Below are positions 18,570 through 25,766 of a stretch of DNA of 64,000 nt, one piece after another; position 1 is the first letter of the stretch, and the number at the start of each line of letters is the position of its first letter. The notes under the pieces were generated by a model. The model did not search any database. It saw only the letters and a program-made list of their open reading frames with translations, and was not told where the DNA came from. Source of the DNA: Candidatus Nitrohelix vancouverensis. Its GTDB lineage: Bacteria; Nitrospinota; Nitrospinia; Nitrospinales; VA-1. Location of the stretch: assembly GCA_015698305.1 (NCBI GenBank), contig CP048620.1:520457-584456 (forward strand), given 5' to 3'. The position numbers were made by a program, and so were the translations under genes.

Positions 18570-18743
18570 ATGGAAAACTACGTTTTTTACGTTCTCGTTG
18601 CATCGATGCTGTGCAATTTTGTCGTCTTGGGAATTTCTATAAACCGCCCCAATTCATTTGTACCCGTCAGTTTGTCCGCCATTTCCATTTCTCTCCAAGG
18701 CGCTGCCTTGCGAATGGTCGCTCTCAACTCGATCAATTCTTGA
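18570..18743 (+). CDS. Possible small membrane protein
   Basis: 57 residues from ATG 18570 with GGGAG 6 bp upstream. The first 23 residues are hydrophobic (ENYVFYVLVASMLCNFVVLG) and could form one membrane span; the rest is Ser-rich and neutral. No family recognised. It lies between rpsU and a helical 72-residue protein, same strand. The good ribosome site and the membrane-like profile support it; small size keeps confidence low. Confidence 0.35.
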   Translation: MENYVFYVLVASMLCNFVVLGISINRPNSFVPVSLSAISISLQGAALRMVALNSINS

Positions 18744-18818
18744 GTCTGTACTCTCAACATCTAGAGGCCAAAATCCTATGGATGCTTTCTCCCAACCATT
18801 ATATGGAGGTTCACGAAA

Positions 18819-19037
18819 GTGACCACTACAACCACATCTCTTAAAGAACAGATCGAAGCCCTGATGCAAACCTGCACAGAGTTAGCCACCGAAGCGGACA
18901 AGCGAAGACAAACCGCTTCTACAAAGTTTGAGTATTACAAATTTGAATTTTCGGACGGCGAGCGCAACGCCTATGAAACGATCGCCAAGAAATTAAAATC
19001 CGTCCTCGACAAAGCCGAGAAAGAAGCGGCGAAATAA
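18819..19037 (+). CDS. Small helical protein, GTG start
   Basis: 72 residues starting with GTG at 18819, GGAGG 9 bp upstream. After a Thr-rich leader it is highly charged and alpha-helical (SLKEQIEALMQTCTELATEA, then AKKLKSVLDKAEKEAAK), likely a small coiled-coil protein. Function not recognised. A strong GC-rich hairpin follows 38 bp downstream, consistent with the end of a transcript. Confidence 0.6.
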   Translation: MTTTTTSLKEQIEALMQTCTELATEADKRRQTASTKFEYYKFEFSDGERNAYETIAKKLKSVLDKAEKEAAK

Positions 19038-19075
19038 AGTTTTCCACAAGCCCGCTCACAACCGTCTGGCTTGCA

Positions 19076-19099
19076 GGGCCGACCGACCCGTCGGCCCTT
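19076..19099 (+). terminator. Probable terminator hairpin after the 72-residue ORF
   Basis: Perfect 8-bp stem GGGCCGAC/GTCGGCCC with a 6-nt loop. Only a short T-poor stretch follows (TTATCC), so it may be a weak or Rho-assisted terminator. Confidence 0.5.
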
Positions 19100-19204
19100 A
19101 TCCACCCTTTTGCAGCACAAATTAATCACAATAAATACAATCAATTAGAAATTTTTTCCTATTGGCGGGAATAAATTAAAGATTTAAAGGTCTTTATATC
19201 AAGA

Positions 19205-19221
19205 ATAAGAAATTTTCTTAT
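19205..19221. promoter_or_regulatory. 17-bp palindrome upstream of nirK, candidate operator
   Basis: ATAAGAAA-T-TTTCTTAT, perfect 8-bp arms around one base, about 85 bp before the nirK start in an AT-rich leader. Spacing and symmetry suit a dimeric repressor such as an Rrf2/NsrR-type or similar regulator, but the sequence does not match a consensus I know. No FNR box was seen. Confidence 0.4.
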
Positions 19222-19306
19222 ATTTTTGTCTTTAATTTTTATCTACAAAATTGAGAACGTCAAAACGCATTACCGACGGCCTCTCACACAAACACCAGGG
19301 GGAAAA

Positions 19307-20296
19307 ATGAAAACCAGATACCAGATCACTCTGTTCAGCATGTTCACGCTACTTTTCAACATCTTTTCGGTCTCCGCTGTCGGAGCCGAAATTCAGGCCA
19401 GTCTCGCCACCGCTCCCAATGTTCCCGCTCCTGTGAAACACAACAAGCCGGAAACCGTCGTGATTAAAATGCAAGCGAAGGAATACATCGGCGACCTTGA
19501 CGAAGGAGTCAAATATGGCTTCTGGAGCTACGACGGAACCGTGCCCGGCCCGATGGCGCGAGTGCGCGTTGGCGACACCGTGCAGTTCCATCTGAGCAAC
19601 GCCAGCGACAGCACACAACCGCATAACATTGACATCCACGCCGTCAACGGAGCGCACGGCGGCGCGGCCCTCAGCATGGTCTCCCCCGGGGAAGTGAAGA
19701 TTTTCTCCTTCAATGTCATGGCCCCCGGCTTGTACATCTACCATTGCGCCGCAGGCTCCATCGTCGACCACATCGCCAACGGCATGTACGGCTTGATACT
19801 GGTCGAACCCGAAGGAGGTCTGCCGAAAGTGGACAAGGAATTCTACGTCATGCAAAGCGAATTCTTCACAACGGATCCCGAAGACGGTCTGGCGAGCTTT
19901 GATTTTCAAAGAGGACTGGATGAAAATCCGACCTATGTGGTTTTCAACGGAAAAAACGGGGCGCTCGTCGACACAAATGCCTTGAAGGCAACGGTTGGCG
20001 AAACGGTACGCATTTTCTTCGGGAACGTAGGCCCCAACAGCGTGTCTTCCTTCCACGTTATTGGAGAAATTTTTGATTCAGTCTACGTTGAGGGCGGCAT
20101 CGGTGGAACCGTCACCAGAAATATTCAAACCACTCTGGTTCCCGCCGCAGGTTCCACCATCGTCGAGTTCAAGGTCGACTATCCCGGCTCTTATGTTCTC
20201 GTGGACCACAGCATTTTCAGAGTCGCCAAAGGCGCTCTGGGCCACCTGGTTGTAGACGGCCCAAAAAATGAAAAAGTAGTTCGCGCAGGCAAGTAA
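19307..20296 (+). CDS. nirK: Copper-containing nitrite reductase NirK
   Basis: 329 residues from ATG 19307, with a GGGGGA site before it; a longer upstream frame exists but lacks a ribosome site and would spoil the signal peptide at residues 1-27. Two cupredoxin domains. Type 1 copper ligands His106, Cys147, His155 and Met160; type 2 ligands His111, His146 and His301; catalytic Asp109 and His250. All are present, so the enzyme should be active and reduce nitrite to nitric oxide in the periplasm. In nitrite oxidisers NirK is common and its role is debated. It stands with a 76-residue ORF downstream and a palindromic candidate operator upstream. Confidence 0.95.
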   Translation: MKTRYQITLFSMFTLLFNIFSVSAVGAEIQASLATAPNVPAPVKHNKPETVVIKMQAKEYIGDLDEGVKYGFWSYDGTVPGPMARVRVGDTVQFHLSNASDSTQPHNIDIHAVNGAHGGAALSMVSPGEVKIFSFNVMAPGLYIYHCAAGSIVDHIANGMYGLILVEPEGGLPKVDKEFYVMQSEFFTTDPEDGLASFDFQRGLDENPTYVVFNGKNGALVDTNALKATVGETVRIFFGNVGPNSVSSFHVIGEIFDSVYVEGGIGGTVTRNIQTTLVPAAGSTIVEFKVDYPGSYVLVDHSIFRVAKGALGHLVVDGPKNEKVVRAGK

Positions 20297-20316
20297 CAGG
20301 ACCTATATTATAAGTA

Positions 20317-20341
20317 AGGGGAGGAATTTTTATTCCCCCCC
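20317..20341 (+). other. Intercistronic hairpin between nirK and the next ORF
   Basis: GGGGAGGAAT pairs with ATTCCCCCCC around a TTTT loop (one A-C mismatch). No T-run follows, so it is more likely an RNA-stability or attenuation element than a full terminator. Confidence 0.45.
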
Positions 20342-20379
20342 GAATTCTCCTGAATATCAATCTACGGAAGGAGACAATC

Positions 20380-20610
20380 ATGGATATTTACGATAAATGG
20401 TTTGAAATTTTGTCCAAACGCCTGGAACTGGGCCAACGCTTCGGTCTGCGCATGCAGATGGAAGGAGAAGGCAAGTTCAAGGATTTTCAGGGCGAGCATG
20501 AAATCCCTGCGCTCAAAACATTTCTGGATAACGCTCGTCATGAAAAAATTGAAGATCTCATCATACGCGGAGCGGATGCTCAGGACAGCGTTATCAGCGA
20601 ATGCGTATAA
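20380..20610 (+). CDS. Hypothetical 76-residue protein downstream of nirK
   Basis: 76 residues, start ATG 20380 with a strong GGAAGGAG site 7-8 bp upstream. Soluble and charged (MDIYDKWFEILSKRLELG..., ending with DAQDSVISECV), predicted mainly helical. No domain recognised. It lies 83 bp after nirK, separated only by a hairpin, and is followed by a terminator-like hairpin, so it is probably co-expressed with nirK. A role in nitrite metabolism is only suggested by position. Confidence 0.65.
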   Translation: MDIYDKWFEILSKRLELGQRFGLRMQMEGEGKFKDFQGEHEIPALKTFLDNARHEKIEDLIIRGADAQDSVISECV

Positions 20611-20652
20611 CGCCTGAGCGCGTCGTTCGTCATTGAACACATATCACAGGAG

Positions 20653-20702
20653 AGGCCTCGCAGGATCGCCGGATCACAACCCGGCGTTTGGCGGGGCCTT
20701 TT
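20653..20702 (+). terminator. Terminator-like hairpin after the nirK unit
   Basis: AGGCCTCGC pairs with GCGGGGCCTT (one wobble), with an inner CGCCGG/CCGGCG stem, followed by a short TTTT. Ends the nirK and 76-residue ORF transcript. Confidence 0.55.
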
Positions 20703-20806
20703 CGTATCCGTCGATTCTGCCCGCCTGCATTCCCCACCCGCTATTTTTTAGTTCATGATCTGAAAATTTGAGAAGCATTTTGAATAAAAACAGATAGAAT
20801 GCGCGC

Positions 20807-21721
20807 ATGAACTACAAAAAACTCTTTGCAGAAATCGACCTCGAATTAAAAGACCTGGAAGACAAGGGTAAAGTCGCCTCCTACATCCCCGAATTGCGCG
20901 ACGTGGACCCCGCCAAACTGGGCATTCATCTTGTCACCGTCGACCAGAAAAACTATAGCCTCGGAGACAGCGCCGAGAAATTTTCCATTCAGAGTATCTC
21001 CAAGGCGCTGACCCTGACCCTGGCCTTTAAGCTCGACGAAGACAAACTCTGGAAACGCGTGGGCGTGGAACCTTCCGGAACGCCTTTCAATTCTCTCATC
21101 CAGTTGGAATATGAAAAGGGCATTCCGCGCAATCCCTTCATCAACGCAGGCGCGTTGGTGACCTGCGACGTTCTCCTCAGCCGCCTCGATGATCCCAAAC
21201 AAGAGTTCATCGAATTCGTCAGAAAGATTTCCGGCAATCCCAAAATAGATTACAGCCCGCACATTGCAGAATCAGAAAAACGCACTGGCTTCCGCAACAA
21301 CGCCCTCATCAACCTGATGAAAGAGTACGGCAATATCAAAAATAAAATTGATGATGTTCTTGATTTTTATTTCCACCACTGCTCCATCGAAATGTCCTGC
21401 AAGGAACTGGCGCATGCCTTCTTATTTCTTGCCAATTATGGAGTCCATCCCAAAACCGGAGAAGAGATCATCGACGGCAGTAAATCAAAACGCATCAACG
21501 CCATCATGCAACTCTGCGGATTTTACGACGAAGCGGGAGAGTTCGCCTTCAAGGTCGGTTTGCCGGGGAAAAGTGGCGTGGGCGGCGGCATCATCGCGAT
21601 TCATCCCGGAAAATTCAGCATTGCTGTTTGGAGCCCCAAGCTCAACAAAAAGGGAAACTCTTACAAAGGCATGAGAGTTCTCGAATCCCTCACCAGCAAA
21701 ACCCAATCCTCCATCTTTTGA
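20807..21721 (+). CDS. glsA: Glutaminase (serine-lysine type)
   Basis: 304 residues, the standard length. The catalytic Ser63-x-x-Lys66 lies in SIQSISKALTL; INAGALV near residue 112 and GKSGVGGGI near residue 247 are family signatures. It hydrolyses glutamine to glutamate and ammonia in the cytoplasm. In this window glutamate also feeds ectoine synthesis by way of aspartate semialdehyde transamination, though no direct link is shown. Single gene, no strong ribosome site visible; a bidirectional-looking hairpin follows. Confidence 0.94.
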   Translation: MNYKKLFAEIDLELKDLEDKGKVASYIPELRDVDPAKLGIHLVTVDQKNYSLGDSAEKFSIQSISKALTLTLAFKLDEDKLWKRVGVEPSGTPFNSLIQLEYEKGIPRNPFINAGALVTCDVLLSRLDDPKQEFIEFVRKISGNPKIDYSPHIAESEKRTGFRNNALINLMKEYGNIKNKIDDVLDFYFHHCSIEMSCKELAHAFLFLANYGVHPKTGEEIIDGSKSKRINAIMQLCGFYDEAGEFAFKVGLPGKSGVGGGIIAIHPGKFSIAVWSPKLNKKGNSYKGMRVLESLTSKTQSSIF

Positions 21722-21741
21722 ATACGCTCCCGGCCATTCAC

Positions 21742-21770
21742 AAAAAAAGACCCACGGCAAAAACCGTGGG
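21742..21770 (-). terminator. Rho-independent terminator of the CBS-domain genes
   Basis: On the minus strand, CCCACGG-TTTTTG-CCGTGGG stem-loop followed by TCTTTTTTTG. Perfect 7-bp stem and T-run, 45 bp after the stop of the distal CBS gene. It may also serve glsA from the other side. Confidence 0.8.
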
Positions 21771-21814
21771 CCGAACTTCCTGCCAAAACTATATTGAGAC
21801 AACGATGGATCGAA

Positions 21815-22207
21815 TCACTCCTGCATGCGAAAATCCTTCGCGTAAAAAATGACAAGGTCTTTCACGGACAACATGCCGACCACCTTGTTCTCCTCCGTCA
21901 CGACCAGATGACGAATCTTTTTTTTGATCATCATTTCATTCGCCATTTCCACGGGAAGATATTTGTCGATGGAAATGATGGGCTGGCTCATCACGTCAGA
22001 GACCATCGTTGTATCCGGATTGAGGCCCTTGCTCAGAACCTTGCGAGACAAATCAGTTTCCGTGACCAGCCCCACATACTCCCCAAGCTCCTGAATAAGA
22101 ACCGAACCCACCTCATGCGTTTGCATGAACAACGCCGCTTCTTGCACTGACGACTGGAAATCTACAAACAACACGGGGGAACTCATGTATTCTCCGATAT
22201 CATCCAT
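21815..22207 (-). CDS. Two-CBS-domain protein
   Basis: 130 residues made of a CBS pair: first motif MSSPVLFVDFQSSVQEAALFM near residue 8, second DVMSQPIISIDKYLPVEMAN near residue 71, each ending in the typical hxxxGlvtxxDl strand (YVGLVTETDLSRKVL, VVGMLSVKDLVIFY). CBS pairs bind adenosyl nucleotides and sense energy state. No catalytic domain is attached, so it probably regulates a partner. It is a close paralogue of the gene just upstream (22264-22704), together forming a tandem duplicate ended by a good terminator. Confidence 0.9.
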   Translation of the reverse strand: MDDIGEYMSSPVLFVDFQSSVQEAALFMQTHEVGSVLIQELGEYVGLVTETDLSRKVLSKGLNPDTTMVSDVMSQPIISIDKYLPVEMANEMMIKKKIRHLVVTEENKVVGMLSVKDLVIFYAKDFRMQE

Positions 22208-22263
22208 TGGCTTTCTCCTTTGTAGTCAAGTTGTATTACGTTATACGAAAACCTGTCGCGTTG

Positions 22264-22704
22264 CTAAGTTCTCAAACGCGGGTTCGCATAATAAGAAACC
22301 AAATCCTTAACTGACAACATACCGATGATCTTTCCCTCCTCTGTGACGGCAAGATGACGTATACCGTGCTTTGCCATGAACTTGTTCGCTTCCTCAACCG
22401 GACGATCCGCCGCCAGCGTATGAAGCGGCGTTGACATGATCGAAACAACTTTTGTCGATGCGGGATCAAGCCCTTGCCCCAACACCTTCCGAGTCAGGTC
22501 GCGCTCCGTCATAATGCCGACAAAAGACTCTCCTTCACTAATAAGAAGAGAGCCAATATTGTGGCTTTCCATAAACTGAGCGGCTTCTACAACTAATGTT
22601 TGTGAATCCATACTCAGAACAGGAGCGGACATGTAACCGCCAACCTGCTCGCCTGAATTGTCCATGGATTTTAAAAATCGGTGAGGCACGTGTTTGGTAG
22701 GCAT
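22264..22704 (-). CDS. Two-CBS-domain protein, paralogue of its neighbour
   Basis: About 146 residues from the ATG at 22704, chosen because GAGAGG lies 6 bp upstream; a longer frame to 22779 lacks a site. Two CBS motifs (YMSAPVLSMDSQTLVVEAAQFM and IMSTPLHTLAADRPVEEANKFM) and the ends FVGIMTERDLTRKVLG and IIGMLSVKDLVSYYA closely parallel the downstream gene. Likely a nucleotide-sensing regulator. The pair arose by duplication and is transcribed together toward the terminator at 21742-21770. Confidence 0.88.
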   Translation of the reverse strand: MPTKHVPHRFLKSMDNSGEQVGGYMSAPVLSMDSQTLVVEAAQFMESHNIGSLLISEGESFVGIMTERDLTRKVLGQGLDPASTKVVSIMSTPLHTLAADRPVEEANKFMAKHGIRHLAVTEEGKIIGMLSVKDLVSYYANPRLRT

Positions 22705-23021
22705 AATGAACCTCTCGTTTAAGATAACGGCGCTCCGCTCAAGACGGAGATAAGTTGCAAACAACCGTTCCCGGAACAAGAATGTTCAGCAATCCCGTTC
22801 ACGGGAAGTCCTGTTTAGATGAAACTCCGCAGGCGCGGGATTCATCCAAGTGGAGTCAACAGGGTGCGCTCCTTACTGGACGAAGTCAATCGAATCCGAC
22901 CTAAACAACTGATTTATTTGGAGAGTTATAAATGAGGGGAATGACCTAAAACACTCGGAAAATCAATAAAAAATCAAAGTATGATCGACCCCAGACATTA
23001 GCAGATTGAGTCTGTCTACAA

Positions 23022-23633
23022 TCAAATTTCTTTTGAAAGAATTCTCAAGAAACCGCCAATGAGTTGTTCCGGGCGTTGATTATGAGCTTCCACCATGGCT
23101 TTCAAATGTTCCTCAACAGAAAGTTTTTTCCAGTCGATCCGGTATCCAAGCCGTTTTAGAATCTCGCCGAAAAGCAACTTCTGAGTTCTTCCATTGCCCT
23201 CGCGAAACGGATGCAAGGCGTTGCATTCGCTAAAATAATAGGCCAGCCTGCGGCAAAGATCATTCAACGCCAAACCCTGAAGAAAATTTTCCCGACTCAA
23301 TTCATCGAAAACCCTCTTGCCCTCAGATTCTATGTTTTCAGGATGAGCGAACAATGTATTTCCCTTTGACATTTGTACTGTACGGAATACTCCTGACCAC
23401 TCATAAATATCCTGAAACAGGATATGATGAATTTCCTGCCATAGCTTCAGGGTGATCGGCTTATCCTGCATCGCGCTCATAGCTTCAGGCAAGCGCACAA
23501 CAGTTGCATTAAGCTCTAACGCTTCCAGTTCTGCGGCGTCAGTCACGCCTGGGATATTTTTGAGAATTGTTGAATTGGGGTATTGGTAGATATCGGACCC
23601 GTCGTTCCAGTAGGAATCTTTTGGGTCAGTCAT
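23022..23633 (-). CDS. Fic-domain protein (probable AMP-transferase toxin)
   Basis: About 203 residues from the ATG at 23633, which overlaps the antitoxin stop by 4 bp; an earlier in-frame start is inside the antitoxin gene. The Fic motif is HPFREGNGRTQK, with the catalytic His and the anion-binding GNGR intact; the usual final Arg is Lys. Upstream flap and helix features (WQEIHHILFQDIYEWSG.FRT) match Fic/DOC proteins. Family members transfer AMP from ATP to target proteins such as gyrase. The small upstream gene is its predicted antitoxin. Confidence 0.9.
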   Translation of the reverse strand: MTDPKDSYWNDGSDIYQYPNSTILKNIPGVTDAAELEALELNATVVRLPEAMSAMQDKPITLKLWQEIHHILFQDIYEWSGVFRTVQMSKGNTLFAHPENIESEGKRVFDELSRENFLQGLALNDLCRRLAYYFSECNALHPFREGNGRTQKLLFGEILKRLGYRIDWKKLSVEEHLKAMVEAHNQRPEQLIGGFLRILSKEI

Positions 23634-23866
23634 ACCCTGAGTTCGTGGCTGTATTGCCTGCAAAGCTCCAGATACTCGCTTGCAGTCAGCTTTTCAGCGG
23701 CAAATAAATCTTGTAGTTGCAGAGACAATGCGGAGGGGAGAATACCTTCGTATTCGCTGATGATCAAAAAATCGCTGATTTGCCTGCGACGCGAATCAAT
23801 CTGTTCCGGCGTAAGGCGCGATGGGCGGGATTGAATAATTTCAATTTTTTGCTGTAGGGAGTCCAT
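23630..23866 (-). CDS. VbhA-like antitoxin of the Fic toxin
   Basis: 78 residues, alpha-helical. The inhibitory region reads IISEYEGILPS: the Glu-Gly of the class I antitoxin motif is present, but the Ser/Thr expected four residues before the Glu is Ile, with Ser one place later. The following LSLQLQDLFAAEKLTASEYLEL matches the VbhA antitoxin helix pattern. It is translationally coupled to fic (ATGA). The Glu would block ATP gamma-phosphate placement in the toxin. Confidence 0.78.
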   Translation of the reverse strand: MDSLQQKIEIIQSRPSRLTPEQIDSRRRQISDFLIISEYEGILPSALSLQLQDLFAAEKLTASEYLELCRQYSHELRV

Positions 23867-24012
23867 GCTCTCGTCTCCTATATGATACTCAATTATACCA
23901 TCAGAGGTTCCAATACGGACTTTGCAAATAGGCTTGGATTATTAAAAAAATATGTTGATTTCAGTCACATGTATATAAATTAAAAATTGATTATATTAAT
24001 TTAGTTAAAAAA

Positions 24013-24113
24013 AGCGGTGGCGGGACTCGAACCCGCAACCTTCCCCCTCATACCCTGGCGCCTCCAAAGTATGTCGTAAGATGGGAAACTCTATCCAATT
24101 GAGCCGCTCCGCT
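24013..24113 (-). tRNA. tRNA-like gene with an oversized anticodon loop (anomalous or pseudo-tRNA)
   Basis: Read on the minus strand. Acceptor AGCGGAG/CACCGCT pairs except one A-A; D-arm GCTC-AATTGGATA-GAGT; T-arm GCGGG-TTCGAGT-CCCGC; variable loop AGGTT; discriminator then T-run. The anticodon stem TTCCC/GGGGA encloses about 36 nt instead of 7, i.e. some 29 extra nucleotides that fold as CATAC...GTATG with an inner TGG/CCA stem. Position 8 is C rather than U. CTT (Lys) is one reading of the loop start, but identity is unsettled. CCA is not encoded. It may be a decayed tRNA, an interrupted tRNA or a special tRNA-like RNA. Confidence 0.6.
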
Positions 24114-24242
24114 ACAAGTTATCAATAATCTGCCTTTTCTATGATAAATAATTTTTATGATCCATCAGAAAAATGAAAATATGTGTCATCGCGACAAACG
24201 TGTAATTTTTTCAATTTTCAGGGTCTCTACCATACAGCCCGG

Positions 24243-25736
24243 TCACTCATCAACATACTTCCCTTGCAGATACTCCAGATAACAGTCCGGGTTCAATGGA
24301 CTCCCCGTCGCCTGCCGAAGCAGTTCGCCGGTCGATAAGCGCGCTCCATGCTGATAGACTTTTTCGTTCAGCCAGGCGAAGAGCGGCGCGAAGCGGCCTT
24401 CCTGTATGTCTTGCATGATGCTTGGGAGTTCCCGTTTCAAAGTTTCGAACAATTGCGCCGCGAAGATCGCGCCCAGCGCATAGGTCGGGAAATAACCAAA
24501 ATAGGCCTGCGGCCAGTGCGAGTCCTGCAGGCAACCGCGCGTGTCGGTATCCGGCGCGATGCCCATATACTGTTTGAATTTTGCGTTCCAGGCTTCCGGC
24601 AAATCCTTCACGCGAAGCGAACCGGCGAACAAATCCTTCTCCAGTTCATGCCGGACGATGACGTGGATCGTGTAGGTCGCCTCGTCGGCGTCCATGCGGA
24701 TCAAACTTTTGTTGACGCGGGTTGTCAGTCGGTACAGATTTTCGCTGTCCCAGGCCGGCCCGGAAACGCCGAAGGTCTTGCCGATCTTTGGCGCGGCAAA
24801 GCGCATGAACTCGCGCGTGCGCCCGATCATCATTTCAAGAAACAGCGCCTGGCTTTCATGCACGGTCATGCCCTGATCGCGGCCCACTGGCTGAAAAAAC
24901 CATTCCGACGGCAGACCAAAATCATACATCGCGTGACCCGTTTCATGCAGGACTCCCATTAAACCCGACAGCACGTCGTGCTCGGCAAATAAGGAGGTGA
25001 TGCGCAAATCTTTCGAAGTGCCTTCGGTGAAGGGGTGCAGGCTTTCGTCAAGCCTCCCCTTGTCAAAGGGAAAGCCCATGATCTTCATGATCTGTTTGCC
25101 CAGCTCTTTTTGTCGGGCCTTCGAGATTTTTTCTGTGATCGGTTTGGGAGGATGCGCCGACTGCTTTTCAATCGCGTTCTCGATCAAGCCCGGGAGTCGT
25201 TTTCCCAGGCGCTGAAAAACCGCGTCGATCTCAGCCGACGTTCTACCGGGGTCGTGCTCTTCCAGCAAGGCGTCGTAAGGCGAGCATTCAAGCGACGCGC
25301 CCAGCAGACGCGCCTTCTCGCGAACAGCGTCGACGACTTTTTCAAGTTGCGGCGCAAGCAGTTTGAAATTATTTTCCTCACTGGCCTGTCGCCAGACCAC
25401 TTCCGCTTTGGTCGTGGCGCGATGCAGGGAGTTGGTCACGCGTTTGGGAATCGCGCGCGCATAATTCCAGTGGCGGCGAATCTCGCGCACGTTCGCCTTC
25501 TGCCAGTCTGGCAGGGAGTCAATCGACGTCTCCGCCCTGTCCAGCAGAACGGAGGTTCGTTTCGAAAGGAGGATCGCCGTGCATTCCGTGTCGAGCAAAG
25601 CCAACTGCTCGGCGCGAATGCCGGAACTGCCGAGCGGCATCAGCACCTCGGCGTCCCAGCGCAACAAATGAGTGATACTGCGAAGTACCTGAACGCGCTT
25701 GAATCGTTCTTCAAGCCGTTGATAGGCTGTGCGCAT
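24243..25736 (-). CDS. M32-family metallocarboxypeptidase
   Basis: 497 residues, as for Taq carboxypeptidase. The zinc motif HETGH is at residues 264-268 with the third ligand Glu in TVHESQA near residue 296; DPGRTSAEI and PFTEGTSKDLRIT are further family signatures. It removes C-terminal residues from peptides in the cytoplasm. It follows the methyltransferase/ATP-grasp gene by 30 bp on the same strand, so it may process the product of that enzyme rather than be general housekeeping; this is inferred from position. Confidence 0.93.
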   Translation of the reverse strand: MRTAYQRLEERFKRVQVLRSITHLLRWDAEVLMPLGSSGIRAEQLALLDTECTAILLSKRTSVLLDRAETSIDSLPDWQKANVREIRRHWNYARAIPKRVTNSLHRATTKAEVVWRQASEENNFKLLAPQLEKVVDAVREKARLLGASLECSPYDALLEEHDPGRTSAEIDAVFQRLGKRLPGLIENAIEKQSAHPPKPITEKISKARQKELGKQIMKIMGFPFDKGRLDESLHPFTEGTSKDLRITSLFAEHDVLSGLMGVLHETGHAMYDFGLPSEWFFQPVGRDQGMTVHESQALFLEMMIGRTREFMRFAAPKIGKTFGVSGPAWDSENLYRLTTRVNKSLIRMDADEATYTIHVIVRHELEKDLFAGSLRVKDLPEAWNAKFKQYMGIAPDTDTRGCLQDSHWPQAYFGYFPTYALGAIFAAQLFETLKRELPSIMQDIQEGRFAPLFAWLNEKVYQHGARLSTGELLRQATGSPLNPDCYLEYLQGKYVDE

Positions 25737-25766
25737 GGTCTTAGCGCAGGAGGCGGTAGAAAATCA

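Noticed and set aside
24013-24113. Reading the tRNA-like region as a normal type II tRNA (Ser, Leu, Tyr) or tRNA-Sec
   Set aside because: No 7-nt anticodon loop with a 5-bp stem can be placed directly after the D-arm, and the 8/5 or long-D-stem layout of tRNA-Sec does not fit.
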